Origin: Streptomyces sp. NBC_01244
GTDB taxonomy: Bacteria > Actinomycetota > Actinomycetes > Streptomycetales > Streptomycetaceae
Assembly (NCBI RefSeq): GCF_035987325.1
Contig: NZ_CP108488.1
Coordinates: 1,798,001 to 1,862,000, forward strand
DNA: 64,000 nucleotides
Direction: 5' to 3'
Translations under genes and position numbers: made by a program
Notes under the pieces: generated by a model
Databases searched by the model: none
What the model saw: the letters and a program-made list of their open reading frames with translations, nothing else
What the model was told of the DNA's origin: nothing
In this document: in pieces, positions 18,946-27,535 of the stretch
How positions within the stretch are numbered: position 1 is the stretch's first letter
Layout of the letters: each line of letters starts with the position of its first letter

Positions 18946-20073
18946 ATGGACCACTCACCGGCGCACCCACGCTCCAGCAGGCTCCGGGAATCACGCGCGG
19001 TGCTGCTGTCGGTCCCCTTCGCGCTGATCGCCGTGGTCACGGTGGTCGACGTGCTGGCCCCGCCGGAGGTCCACCTGGGCCCCTTCCTGGTGGCCGCCCC
19101 CGCCCTCACCGCTTCCTTCGCCGGGCCGCGCATGACGGGCTTCGTCGGCGCCGTGGCGGTCCTCGCGCAGGTGGGCGTGGCCATCGCACGCACCTCCCTG
19201 ACGGACCTCAACCACACCTTCCAGATCATCGCCCTCGTCCTGATCTCCGCCTTCGTCACGTTCTTCGCACACTTGCGCGAAGTGCACGAGCGACAGCTCA
19301 CCCAGCTGCGTTCCGTGGCGGTCGCGGCGCAGCAGGTGGTCCTACGACCGCTGCGCGACCGGATGGGTCCGCTGCGGATCGCCTCGGTGTACCTGTCGGC
19401 GCAGGCCGAGGCGCAGATCGGAGGCGACCTGTACGCGGCCGCCCGTACCACCGACGGCACCCGGCTGATCATCGGCGACGTCCGCGGCAAGGGGCTGGAG
19501 GCCGTCGGAGAGGCTTCGGTCGTCCTCGGGGCCTTCCGGGCCGCCGCCCACCTGGAGGCCGACCTTCCGGGGCTGGTGGGCTATCTGGAGGCCGCCGTGG
19601 CCGCCGACCCGGACCGGGGCGCGGACGGCTCCTCGGGCCCCGGGCGGCCGGACGAGGGGTTCACCACCGCGGCCGTGGTCGACATTCCGGACGGGGAGCC
19701 GTCGCTGCGGGTGGTCAGCTGCGGGCACCCGCCGCCACTGCTGCTGCGCGCGGGCCGCGTCGTCCCCCTCCAGGTGGACCATCCGGCTCCGCCGCTGGGT
19801 CTGTCCGAGTTCGTGGACACCGGGTTCACCCCGCAGTCCTTCCCCTTCGAGCCGGGGGACGTGGTCCTGCTGTACACGGACGGCGTCATCGAGGCCCGTG
19901 ACGCGTCGGGGGTCTTCTACCCCCTGCCGGAGCGGGCCGCGGACTGGCCGGGGGACGGCCCGGAAGCCCTCCTGCGCCACCTCTGCGCGGATCTCCTCGC
20001 CCACACCCCGAACGGCCTCCTGGGCGACGACGCGGCGATGGTGGCCATCGAGCGCGTCGGCCGGCTGCCCTGA
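18946..20073 (+). CDS. Membrane-anchored PP2C/SpoIIE-type serine phosphatase
   Basis: 375 aa. Three to four N-terminal membrane helices (about 20-105) are followed by a coiled linker (REVHERQLTQLRSVAVAAQQVVLRPL) and a SpoIIE phosphatase domain. Metal-binding aspartates sit in GGDLYAAARTTDG, IIGDVRGKG and LLYTDGVIEARD, ending in GDDAAMVAIE. Such enzymes usually reverse phosphorylation of anti-sigma antagonists in Streptomyces. Start ambiguous: ATG 18946 directly follows an AGGAGG, too close for an ideal ribosome site, and ATG 18931 is in frame. Confidence 0.9.
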   Translation: MDHSPAHPRSSRLRESRAVLLSVPFALIAVVTVVDVLAPPEVHLGPFLVAAPALTASFAGPRMTGFVGAVAVLAQVGVAIARTSLTDLNHTFQIIALVLISAFVTFFAHLREVHERQLTQLRSVAVAAQQVVLRPLRDRMGPLRIASVYLSAQAEAQIGGDLYAAARTTDGTRLIIGDVRGKGLEAVGEASVVLGAFRAAAHLEADLPGLVGYLEAAVAADPDRGADGSSGPGRPDEGFTTAAVVDIPDGEPSLRVVSCGHPPPLLLRAGRVVPLQVDHPAPPLGLSEFVDTGFTPQSFPFEPGDVVLLYTDGVIEARDASGVFYPLPERAADWPGDGPEALLRHLCADLLAHTPNGLLGDDAAMVAIERVGRLP

Positions 20074-20104
20074 GCGGGGACCCGTCCGGTGGACGGGTCC
20101 CCGC
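20074..20104. terminator. Bidirectional terminator between convergent genes
   Basis: Perfect 14-bp stem gcggggacccgtcc with loop GGT, starting right after the phosphatase stop and ending 7 bp from the stop of the convergent gene. Confidence 0.75.
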
Positions 20105-20110
20105 GGTGGT

Positions 20111-21679
20111 TCAGCCGCCGTCGCGGACCGAGACGATGCCGTTGAAGACGCCGACGTAGGCCGTCCCGTCGGGGCCCAGCGTGATCGGGGCCCAGTTGTT
20201 GTCGTACAGCGGGCCGGTGCCGGTCAGCTGACGCCAGCGGCGTTCACCGGTGCGGAAGTCGACGGCCGTGAGGTACCAGGCGTCGATCCCCCAGACGTTC
20301 GGCTCCTTCTCGTAGAAGTAGAGCAGCCCGTTCGCGGTGGAGAGCTTGGGGACCACGGAGGGCGAGCGGATCGCGCTCTGCCAGACCGTGTCGCAGCCGC
20401 TGCCGTCGGCGCGGACGTCGATGCGGCTCACGCCGCCGACGACCGACTTGCCGAGGACCAGCGACGTGACGTTCTCGTAGCCGTAGTTGTTCTCGACGAC
20501 GATGCTGTTGCCCCAGGTGATCAGGGAGTTGTCCGTGGTCGAGGCACCCGGTCCGAAGACCGGGACCTTGCACACCAGCCGCTGCCCCTCGGGCACGTCC
20601 GGGCCCCGCTTGAAGACCAGGACGTTCATCCGGTCGTCGGCGTTGTCGGTGATCGCGACGTAGCCGTTGCCGAAGAGGTCCGGGGTGGTGCCCGAACCCT
20701 GGTTGACCGAGCCGGGCTTGGTTCCCGTACCCCGGTCGTAGGTCTGTCGCCACTGCACGACGGGGGTGCCGTCGGCGGAGGCGGTGAAGCTGTACAGCGC
20801 GTGGTCGGTGACGATGGAGACCCCGTCCTCGCCGACCGAGAAGGAGTTCTGGATCTCCTCCCCCGCCAGTCGGACCGAGCGGATCACCGAGGTCGCCGGG
20901 TCCACGGTGCCGACACGGCCCTGGCGGGTGACCCACCAGATGCGGCCGTCCCAGTCGGGCATCACCGAGGTGACCGGGTCACAGGTGCCGCTGGGCCACA
21001 GGTTGGTCCAGTCGACGCAGTCGTGCGGGACCTGGCCGGTGAGGTCCCAGTCGTTGTCCACCTTGAACTGCCAGACACCATCGGAATTCCGGCTGTGCGA
21101 GAGCCTCAGGACATGCTGGCGGGAGTCGGCCAGTACCGCCCGGTCCTGGTTGTCCAGGTAGAAGTAGGCGCCGCCCGAGGTGTCCTTGAAGATCTTCGAG
21201 AAGTCGAGCGAGGTGATCGCCTGGACCGTCGAGGAACGCTGCGGGAGCTGGTACTCCGCGAGCGTGGCGAGCGTACGGGGCTCCAGAAGTTTGACCTTGA
21301 AGCCGCCGAAGGTGCCGCACACCGTGACCAGCCGGCCGCCCGAGTCGAAGGTGGCGGTGGCGCATTCGCCGCCGAGGGCGGCGATCTTCTCGCTGGTCAC
21401 CTTCGGGTTCTTGCCGAGCGGTCCCGACCAGGGCGAGGTGGCACTGCCCGCCGCGTCGGAGTGCATGCCGCTGCGGCCGTTGGGCGCGAGGTAGGGGTGC
21501 TGCGGCGGGGCTTCGCCGGGCAGCGGCGCGGCCGCGGCCGGGGCGCCTTCGTAATGGCTGACCAGGCGGTGGCCCGGGGCCAGGGGTATCTCGTCGGCGG
21601 CGGCCGGCGAGACCCCGTACAACACCGCACATGCGGCGAGAGCGGGTGCCACGGCGCAGTTCAGCGCTCTTCGGAACAT
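20111..21679 (-). CDS. Secreted beta-propeller-like protein of unknown function
   Basis: 522 aa. Signal peptide MFRRALNCAVAPALAACAVLYGVSPAAA. The mature part has repeated strand units of the PQQ/WD type (GRIWWVTRQGRVGTVDPATSVIRSV, NGLLYFYEKEPNVWGIDAWYLTAVDFRTGERRWRQL, GPDGTAYVGVFNGIVSVRDGG), so an extracellular propeller is likely. No catalytic motif recognised. GAGGA lies before the ATG. Upstream, a GCGTCTG-N15-CAGACGC inverted repeat at 21728-21756 could be an operator. Confidence 0.8.
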   Translation of the reverse strand: MFRRALNCAVAPALAACAVLYGVSPAAADEIPLAPGHRLVSHYEGAPAAAAPLPGEAPPQHPYLAPNGRSGMHSDAAGSATSPWSGPLGKNPKVTSEKIAALGGECATATFDSGGRLVTVCGTFGGFKVKLLEPRTLATLAEYQLPQRSSTVQAITSLDFSKIFKDTSGGAYFYLDNQDRAVLADSRQHVLRLSHSRNSDGVWQFKVDNDWDLTGQVPHDCVDWTNLWPSGTCDPVTSVMPDWDGRIWWVTRQGRVGTVDPATSVIRSVRLAGEEIQNSFSVGEDGVSIVTDHALYSFTASADGTPVVQWRQTYDRGTGTKPGSVNQGSGTTPDLFGNGYVAITDNADDRMNVLVFKRGPDVPEGQRLVCKVPVFGPGASTTDNSLITWGNSIVVENNYGYENVTSLVLGKSVVGGVSRIDVRADGSGCDTVWQSAIRSPSVVPKLSTANGLLYFYEKEPNVWGIDAWYLTAVDFRTGERRWRQLTGTGPLYDNNWAPITLGPDGTAYVGVFNGIVSVRDGG

Positions 21680-21837
21680 CCGGACTTCCTCCCTTGTCCT
21701 CGGTCGTCCTCGGTTTTTATTGACATTGCGTCTGACATCGCGCCGGGGCCAGACGCTAGATCGCACTGCCTGAGGAGTCCATGGAAGGGCCGGATGATTC
21801 ACGAAGGCGCAACAGTTGATCAACTCGCGGGTGCGGG

Positions 21838-22032
21838 TCAGGGCTTGAAGCCGCTGACCACGTTCGCCGTGGCCGACACCCCGTTGTGGATGGTCTGCGC
21901 GAGGCTGCTGCTCGCGAGATAGAAGCCGAGCAGGACGCAGACGAGCGCGTGCGACAGCTTGAGGCCGCCGCCGCGCATGAAGATCCATGCGAGGACGAGG
22001 AGCAGGACGAGGACGGAGAGGGAGATCACCAT
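21838..22032 (-). CDS. Small membrane protein, unknown function
   Basis: 64 aa with two hydrophobic segments (LSVLVLLLVLAWIFM and SHALVCVLLGFYLASSSLA) separated by a short RGGGLK turn. A near-perfect AAGGAGG precedes the ATG, which strongly supports expression. Small proteins of this form recur in Streptomyces; no function is known to me. It stands alone between the propeller gene and an ABC transporter operon. Confidence 0.8.
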   Translation of the reverse strand: MVISLSVLVLLLVLAWIFMRGGGLKLSHALVCVLLGFYLASSSLAQTIHNGVSATANVVSGFKP

Positions 22033-22132
22033 CGGAACACCTCCTTAGGCGGCGCCATGGTGGCGCAGCGGGAGGGCTCTTCGGGCGAAACTCGTGTCCG
22101 CCAAACGGGTGTTGACGGTCCGTGACCGGTGT

Positions 22133-22792
22133 TCAGTCCTTGACGATCTCGTCCCAGTGGGCCGTTCGCCCGCACCAGCGGCCGAGCAGCACGGGGTCGT
22201 GCCCGACCGCCAGCAGGCCCGCGCCGGACTCCGCCCGGTACTCCTCGACCACGCCGACCAGCGCGGCGGTGGTGGACGCGTCGAGCATGGCGGTCATTTC
22301 GTCGCACACCAGCCAGCGCGGCCGGAGCACCAAGGCCCGTGCCACGCAGGCCCGTTGCAGCTGACCGTCGCTGACCTCGTGGGGCCGCCGGTCGAGCAGG
22401 TCCGCGCCCAGGCCGACCCGCTCCGCCAACTCGGGCACGGTGGATTCGATGTCGCCACGCCGGCCGGTGGCCCGGAGCGGTTCGGCGACGAGCTCGCGCA
22501 GCCTGAGCCGGGGGTCCGCCGCCAGCCGGGGCTGCTGGAACACCACGCCGACGGAGGTCCGCAGGGCGCGCGGCGCGCGGTGCCGGAAGCCGGTCACGGC
22601 GCGGCCGTCGAAGGCCACGGTCCCCCGGTCGGGCCGGTGCAGCAGTGCGGCGACCCTGGCCAGGGTGGACTTGCCGCAGCCGCTGGGGCCGAGCAGTCCG
22701 AGGGATTCGCCGGGGGCGAGGCTCAGGTGGGCGCCGCGGACGACGGGGGCCCGGCGGTCGTAGCCGGCGGTGATGCCGGTGAGCTCAAGCAT
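22133..22792 (-). CDS. Peptide/nickel-type ABC transporter ATP-binding protein (DppF-like)
   Basis: 219 aa ATPase. Walker A GPSGCGKST (about 34-42), Q-loop VVFQQPRL, Walker B WLVCDEMTAMLD and the H-loop VGHD are visible. The signature reads EVSDGQLQRA: S-D-G-Q in place of the usual S-G-G-Q, while the partner ATPase has SGGLAQR. It is the last gene of the five-gene importer operon and overlaps the previous gene by 8 nt. Confidence 0.92.
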   Translation of the reverse strand: MLELTGITAGYDRRAPVVRGAHLSLAPGESLGLLGPSGCGKSTLARVAALLHRPDRGTVAFDGRAVTGFRHRAPRALRTSVGVVFQQPRLAADPRLRLRELVAEPLRATGRRGDIESTVPELAERVGLGADLLDRRPHEVSDGQLQRACVARALVLRPRWLVCDEMTAMLDASTTAALVGVVEEYRAESGAGLLAVGHDPVLLGRWCGRTAHWDEIVKD

Positions 22793-23798
22793 GGTGGCAG
22801 GCCACCCCTTCGGTGAGCGGGGGCCGCTCGGCCCGGCAGTGGGAGTCGGCGCGCGGACAGCGGGCGGCGAAGGCGCAGCCGGGCGGGAGCGCGCCGAGCT
22901 CGGGCGGGGCGCCGGGGACGGGCCTGAAGGCCCGCTCGGGAAGGGCGTCGAGGAGTCCGCGCGCGTAGGGGTGGCGGGGGCCCGGAGCGCCGAAGAAGGC
23001 TTCGGCGGGGGCGGTTTCCACGATGCGGCCCGCGTACATGACGGCCACGGTGTCGGCGATGCGGTGGGCCGCCGCGAGGTCGTGCGTGATCATCAGCAGG
23101 GCCCGGCCGGCGTCCCGGGTGTGGGCGCGCAGTTCGTCGACGGTGCGGTGGACGAGGTCCCGGTCGAGGCCGGTGGTCGGCTCGTCGGCGAGCAGCAGGG
23201 GCGCGTCGCCGATCAGCGCGAGCGCGGTGGCGGCGCGTTGGGCGAGCCCGCCGGAGAGCTCGTGGGGATGGCGGTCGAGGTGGGTGGCGGGGAAGGCCGC
23301 CCGGCGGGCCGCGGCTTCGGCGGCCTCGCGCAGTTCCGCCTTGGCGGCCCCGGTCAGTTCACGGACCGTCTCCTCCAGGTGGGAGCGGATGGTGCGGACC
23401 GGGGTGAGGTGCGCGGCCGGGCTCTGCGGCACCAGGGCGACGCGGCGGCCGCGAATGCTCCGGGCGAGGGTGCGTTCGTCGAGGGCGAGGAGGTCGGTCC
23501 CGTCGGCGAGCCGGGCCGAGCCGGCGGTCTCGGCGTTGCCCGGGAGCAGTCCGAGGAGGGCGGATGCGAGCACGGACTTGCCGCAGCCGCTCTCCCCGAC
23601 GAGCGCGAGGCATGCGCCGGGGGTCAGGGCGAGGGTGGCGTCGGTGACGGCCTCCACGTACCGGCCGCCGCGCATGCGGAAGCGGACGGAGAGCCGGTCC
23701 AGTTCGAGGACGGGCCGGGCGGAACGCCGATCCGGCCCCTGAGGGGCGCCGGCCGGCGCCGCCACGGGCTCCGGCGCCGGTGGGGTGGGGGTCTTCAC
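22785..23798 (-). CDS. Peptide/nickel-type ABC transporter ATP-binding protein (DppD-like)
   Basis: 337 aa from a GTG that overlaps the upstream permease stop as GTGA. Walker A GESGCGKSV, signature HELSGGLAQRAATAL, Walker B LLLADEPTTGLD, H-loop MITHDLAAAH. The C-terminal oligopeptide-transporter extension carries the usual cysteines (GCAFAARCPRADSHC). It pairs with the DppF-like subunit to power uptake by the two permeases. The signature A-Q in place of Q-R is slightly unusual. Confidence 0.93.
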   Translation of the reverse strand: MKTPTPPAPEPVAAPAGAPQGPDRRSARPVLELDRLSVRFRMRGGRYVEAVTDATLALTPGACLALVGESGCGKSVLASALLGLLPGNAETAGSARLADGTDLLALDERTLARSIRGRRVALVPQSPAAHLTPVRTIRSHLEETVRELTGAAKAELREAAEAAARRAAFPATHLDRHPHELSGGLAQRAATALALIGDAPLLLADEPTTGLDRDLVHRTVDELRAHTRDAGRALLMITHDLAAAHRIADTVAVMYAGRIVETAPAEAFFGAPGPRHPYARGLLDALPERAFRPVPGAPPELGALPPGCAFAARCPRADSHCRAERPPLTEGVACHHA

Positions 23799-24727
23799 AG
23801 CGTCAGCTCCGAGCGGCGGCGGGGGTTGAGGCGCTCGCGCCAGGCGCCCGCGAGACCGGCGATCGCCAGGGTCGGGACGATCAGGAGGAGCCCGGGGAAC
23901 AGCGTGGGCCACCAGTCGCCGGCGAGCAGCGAACCGCGGGCCGTCTGGACCAGGTTGCCCAGGCTCGCCTGGTGCGCCGGCAGGCCGAGGCCCAGGAAGG
24001 ACAGGGCCGACTCGTGCCACATGGCGTGCGGGATCATCAGCACGGCGGCGAGCCCGGCCTGCGGCAGTACTCCGGGCACGAGGTGACGTACGGCCACCCG
24101 CCACCGCGAGGCACCGCCCGAGACGGCCGCGTCCACGTGGGGTCGCGAGCGGAGCGAGAGGACTTCCGCGCGGACGATGCGGGCCGTGGAGAGCCAGTGG
24201 GTCAGGGCCACGGAGACGACCACCGGCCACACCCCCGGCCGGAACATCGCCACGATGAAGATGCCCAGCAGCAGGTGCGGGATCGAGGACAGGGCGTCCA
24301 CCACCCGCATGACGCACCGGTCCGGCCACCCGCCGAGCGCCCCGGCGAGCGCGCCGACCGCCGTGCCGAGCACGGTGGCGACCAGCGCGGCCACCAGCCC
24401 GACCAGCAGCGAGACGCGCAGCCCGTACACGCAACGCAGCAGCAGGTCGCGGCCCACGTCGTCGGTGCCGAAGGGGTGGGCCCAGGAGGGCGGCAGGAGC
24501 TTTGCCGACAAGTCGACTGCTTGCTGGTCGAGTTGGACCAGAGGTGGCACGAGCAGTACCGCCAGCGCGATGAGGGCGACGATCACCGCCGAGGTCCGCA
24601 CCCGCAGGGTCCGGGTGGAGCTCCGGTCGCGACCGTGGGGCCGCCAGAGCCGCTCTCCGGTCGGGTCGGTCGGCTCGGTCGCGTCGGTCGCGTCGGTCGC
24701 GTCGGTCGCGTCGGTCGCGTCAGCCAT
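23795..24727 (-). CDS. Peptide/nickel-type ABC transporter permease (DppC-like)
   Basis: 310 aa. About six membrane helices, the typical DppC entry PFGTDDVGRDLLLR (about 86-99) and the EAA loop AAVSGGASRWRVAVRHLVPG. The first 25 residues are a (D-A-T)n run encoded by 9-bp tandem DNA repeats, clearly not part of the core fold. Overlaps the upstream permease by 8 nt and the downstream ATPase by GTGA. Confidence 0.93.
   Translation of the reverse strand: MADATDATDATDATDATEPTDPTGERLWRPHGRDRSSTRTLRVRTSAVIVALIALAVLLVPPLVQLDQQAVDLSAKLLPPSWAHPFGTDDVGRDLLLRCVYGLRVSLLVGLVAALVATVLGTAVGALAGALGGWPDRCVMRVVDALSSIPHLLLGIFIVAMFRPGVWPVVVSVALTHWLSTARIVRAEVLSLRSRPHVDAAVSGGASRWRVAVRHLVPGVLPQAGLAAVLMIPHAMWHESALSFLGLGLPAHQASLGNLVQTARGSLLAGDWWPTLFPGLLLIVPTLAIAGLAGAWRERLNPRRRSELTL
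24663..24725 (-). repeat. Seven 9-bp tandem repeats at the permease N-terminus
   Basis: Seven units of the type gcgtcggtc (the middle four identical) encode DAT/EPT/DPT tripeptides right after the start codon. Copy-number change keeps the frame but would alter the cytoplasmic N-terminus and spacing behind the ribosome site. Confidence 0.9.
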
Positions 24728-25736
24728 CGAAGCCCACCCTCGGGTCGGCCAGACCGTAGAGCAGGTCGGAGAGCAGGTTCCCTGCGAGCACGGCAGCCGT
24801 GGCCAGGACCGTCAGCGCGGCCAGCAGCGGGAAGTCCACCGAGGTCGCGGCCTGGACGGTGGCCGCGGCGATGCCGGGCCAGCTGAAGACGGTCTCCACC
24901 AGCAGCGCTCCGGTGATCAGCTCCGGCACCCGCGACCCGATCAGGGTCAGCATCGGGAGCATGCCGGAGCGCAGGCCGTGGCCGAGCAGCACCCGCCGCT
25001 CCGCCAGGCCCCGCGCACGGGCGCCCCGTACGGGATCCTCCTCCAGCGCGTCGGCCACGCCCTGCCTGACGTACAGGAAGAACCAGGGCAGTTGGGAGAT
25101 GCCCAGGACCAGCGCGGGCAGTACCAGGTGGCGGGCCACCTGCCCGGCGGTGACCACGTCGCTGCCCGCGTCGGTGAGGCCGCCGGACGGCAGTACGCCC
25201 AGGCGCACCGAGAAGAACCAGACGGCGAGCAGGCCCAGCCAGAAGGCCGGGGCCGCTTCGAGGGTGTACGCGAGCCCGGAGACGGCCCGGTCCAGGCGCC
25301 CGCCCTGCCGGCGCGCGGCCAGGACGCCGAGCCCGGTGCCCAGCAGCACGGCGACGGCGAAGGCGCACAGCGCGAGCAGCGCCGACCAGCCGAGCCGCTG
25401 CGCGATCACGTCGGAGACGGGCTGGCGCATGACGGCGGAGGTGCCGAGGTCGCCGGTCAGCGCCGAGGTGAGCCACTCCCACCAGCGCTCGGGCAGGGGC
25501 TGGTCGGCGCCGAGGTTGATCCGCAGCTGGTCGAGTCCGGCCTGGGAGGCGGTGAGCCCGGCGGTGCCGGCGTACGCCTTGACGGGGTCGAAGGGAGACA
25601 GCGAGGCGACCGCGAACACCCCGAAGGTCACGACGAGCAGGACCGGGCCGGCGAACAGGGTCCGCCGGCCCGCCATGCGCGCCATCGGCCCCCAGGGGAA
25701 ACGCCGGAGGCGGTGGAGACGGTGGAGACGGGTCAC
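24720..25736 (-). CDS. Peptide/nickel-type ABC transporter permease (DppB-like)
   Basis: 338 aa from a GTG overlapping the binding-protein stop (GTGA). Membrane helices from about residue 28. Typical DppB features are the periplasmic segment after helix 1 (LSPFDPVKAYAG...LGADQPLPERW), the GDLGTS motif before helix 2, and the EAA loop GARARGLAERRVLLGHGLRSG. The N-terminus starts with an LHRLHRLRR run. Works with the DppC-like subunit as the membrane channel. Confidence 0.93.
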   Translation of the reverse strand: MTRLHRLHRLRRFPWGPMARMAGRRTLFAGPVLLVVTFGVFAVASLSPFDPVKAYAGTAGLTASQAGLDQLRINLGADQPLPERWWEWLTSALTGDLGTSAVMRQPVSDVIAQRLGWSALLALCAFAVAVLLGTGLGVLAARRQGGRLDRAVSGLAYTLEAAPAFWLGLLAVWFFSVRLGVLPSGGLTDAGSDVVTAGQVARHLVLPALVLGISQLPWFFLYVRQGVADALEEDPVRGARARGLAERRVLLGHGLRSGMLPMLTLIGSRVPELITGALLVETVFSWPGIAAATVQAATSVDFPLLAALTVLATAAVLAGNLLSDLLYGLADPRVGFDG

Positions 25737-27343
25737 TTCCGCTTCGGCTTCCAGCTCTCGACGTTCCACCAGGGGCCGGTTCCGAGGCCGTGGTCGTGCG
25801 GCTCGATCTGGGTGGAGGGCCCGTCCCACCGGTCCGCCACGACGTAGAGGTGGTCGATGTGGGTGAGGTAGACGTAGCCCGGGTTCTTGACCAGCTCGCG
25901 CTGGGCCGTGTCGTACGCGGCCTTGCGCACGGCCGGGTCCGCGCTCCTGCGGCCGTCGAGCAGCGCCTTGTCGACGGCCGGGTTGTCGTACCGGGCCATG
26001 TTGTTGAAGCCGTCGCCCGCGAGGGCCGAGTTCAGCGTCAGGTACTGGTCGAAGTCCGGGTCGGCCGGGGAGCCGCCGCCCGCGAGGACGGCGTCGGTCT
26101 TCATCCGGGGCTCGATGACCTCCCAGCTGCCGGATTCGGTGGTGACCTGGATGCCGGCCTTCTTGGCGTCGGAGGCGAAGGCGAGCGCGTGGTCTTGGCG
26201 GAGCTTGTCGCCGGAGGTGTACCAGAGCGGGAAGGCGGCGCGGACCCCGTCCTTGGCGCGGATGCCGTCGGCGCCGGGGATCCAGCCGGCGTCGTCGAGG
26301 ATCTTCTTGGCCTTGGCGAGGTCGTACGGACGCTCGGTGCCGGCGGCGAACCACGGGCTGCCGGTCGGGACGGGGCCGTAGGCGGGCTTGCCCGCGCCCT
26401 CCAGGAGCTTGTCGACCAGCGCGCCGCGGTCCACGGCGATGTCCAGGGCCCGGCGGACGGCCGTGTCACCGGTGACGGGGTGCTCGGTCGGCAGGGTGAC
26501 GTTGCGGTAGTCGAAGGTCTTGGCGGCGTAGGTCTTCAGTTTCCCGTCGGCCGTGTCGGCCTTGAACCCCTTGGCCAGGTTCGGCGGCAGGACGGCCCCG
26601 TCCAGTTCGCCGGAGCGCAGCCGGGTGGCGCGTACGTCGTCGTCCTTGATGACCGCCATGGTGAACTTCTTCACGGCGGGCTCGCCGCCCCAGTAGGACG
26701 GGTTGGCCTTGAAGCTCAGCTTCTCGCCCTTGGACCAGGCGGTGAGCACGTAGGGTCCGGTGCCGATGGGCTTGGTGGTGAACTCGCCGCTGTTGACGTC
26801 CTGTCCGCCCGCGACGTGCTCGGGTGCGATGGGCAGGACGGTCCGCTCGGCGAAGGGGGCGTAGGGGTACTTCAGGGTGAAGACGACGGCGTCTTCACCG
26901 CGCGCCGTGACGTCCGCGATCGCGTCGAGCTCGGACTTGGACGCGTTGTTCGTCTTCGCGTCGAGGATCGTCCGGTAGGTGAAGACGACGTCCTTGGCGC
27001 CGAAGGGCCGTCCGTCGCTGAACTTCACGCCCCGGCGCAGCGGGTAGGTGTAGGTGAGTCCGTCCGCGGAGACCTCCGGGAGGGCCTCGGCCAGCGCGGG
27101 CTTCAGCTTCATGTCGGCGCCGCGCGCCAGCAGTCCGTCGAAGATCTTCGAGTTGCCGTCCTTGCCGTAGCCCAGCAGCGGGCTCAGGCTCTCCGGCTCG
27201 GTGGCTATGCCGACCACGGCGGAATCGGCCGCCCCGGCGCCCGCCGCGGCGCCTCCCCCGGGGTTCGAACAGGCCGCCGCCCCCATGACGATCACCGTGG
27301 CCGCGGTCGCCCCGGCCATTCCCCGTACGGTCCGGGCCTTCAT
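25733..27343 (-). CDS. Peptide-type ABC transporter substrate-binding lipoprotein
   Basis: 536 aa, first gene of the importer operon. Lipoprotein signal (VIVMGAAAC, lipidated Cys near residue 25). Then the SBP family 5 fold: EPESLSPLLGYGKDGNSKIFDGLL, ADGLTYTYPLRRGVKFSDGRPF, KPIGTGPYVLTAW, and a C-terminal domain ending in a loop rich in H and D (THIDHLYVV, EPHDHGLGTGP). Oligopeptides are the likely cargo, but metals or other solutes are bound by relatives. AAGGAAG lies upstream of the ATG, with a palindromic operator 18-40 nt before the start. Confidence 0.94.
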   Translation of the reverse strand: MKARTVRGMAGATAATVIVMGAAACSNPGGGAAAGAGAADSAVVGIATEPESLSPLLGYGKDGNSKIFDGLLARGADMKLKPALAEALPEVSADGLTYTYPLRRGVKFSDGRPFGAKDVVFTYRTILDAKTNNASKSELDAIADVTARGEDAVVFTLKYPYAPFAERTVLPIAPEHVAGGQDVNSGEFTTKPIGTGPYVLTAWSKGEKLSFKANPSYWGGEPAVKKFTMAVIKDDDVRATRLRSGELDGAVLPPNLAKGFKADTADGKLKTYAAKTFDYRNVTLPTEHPVTGDTAVRRALDIAVDRGALVDKLLEGAGKPAYGPVPTGSPWFAAGTERPYDLAKAKKILDDAGWIPGADGIRAKDGVRAAFPLWYTSGDKLRQDHALAFASDAKKAGIQVTTESGSWEVIEPRMKTDAVLAGGGSPADPDFDQYLTLNSALAGDGFNNMARYDNPAVDKALLDGRRSADPAVRKAAYDTAQRELVKNPGYVYLTHIDHLYVVADRWDGPSTQIEPHDHGLGTGPWWNVESWKPKRK

Positions 27344-27360
27344 CTGGTGCACTTCCTTCG

Positions 27361-27383
27361 TTATTGCAAAGAGCTCGCAATAA
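27361..27383. promoter_or_regulatory. Palindromic operator TTATTGC-N9-GCAATAA
   Basis: Perfect 7-bp arms with a 9-nt spacer, 18-40 bp upstream of the binding-protein start and in the divergent gap to the fibronectin III lipoprotein. A/T-rich arms in this GC-rich genome, placed between promoter and start, point to a repressor site. TTGCAA half-sites recall LacI-type sugar regulators, but the factor is unknown. Confidence 0.6.
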
Positions 27384-27535
27384 TGCCAGACGGGGACGGA
27401 GGAACACGAACCGGGCCGCACCGGCGGGAAGGGCCGCGCAGGGGTCTTGCCCGGCCGCCGCGGAGCATGCCATATATGTCTAGACCTTTCCGAGGAGCCG
27501 GAAGACCCGAAGAACGGAAGAAGAGGGTGCCCGCC

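Noticed and set aside
15196..18954. Long open frame on the minus strand opposite the M4-M28 gene
   Set aside because: Codon pattern and low-complexity product identify it as an antisense shadow; the plus frame has all catalytic motifs.
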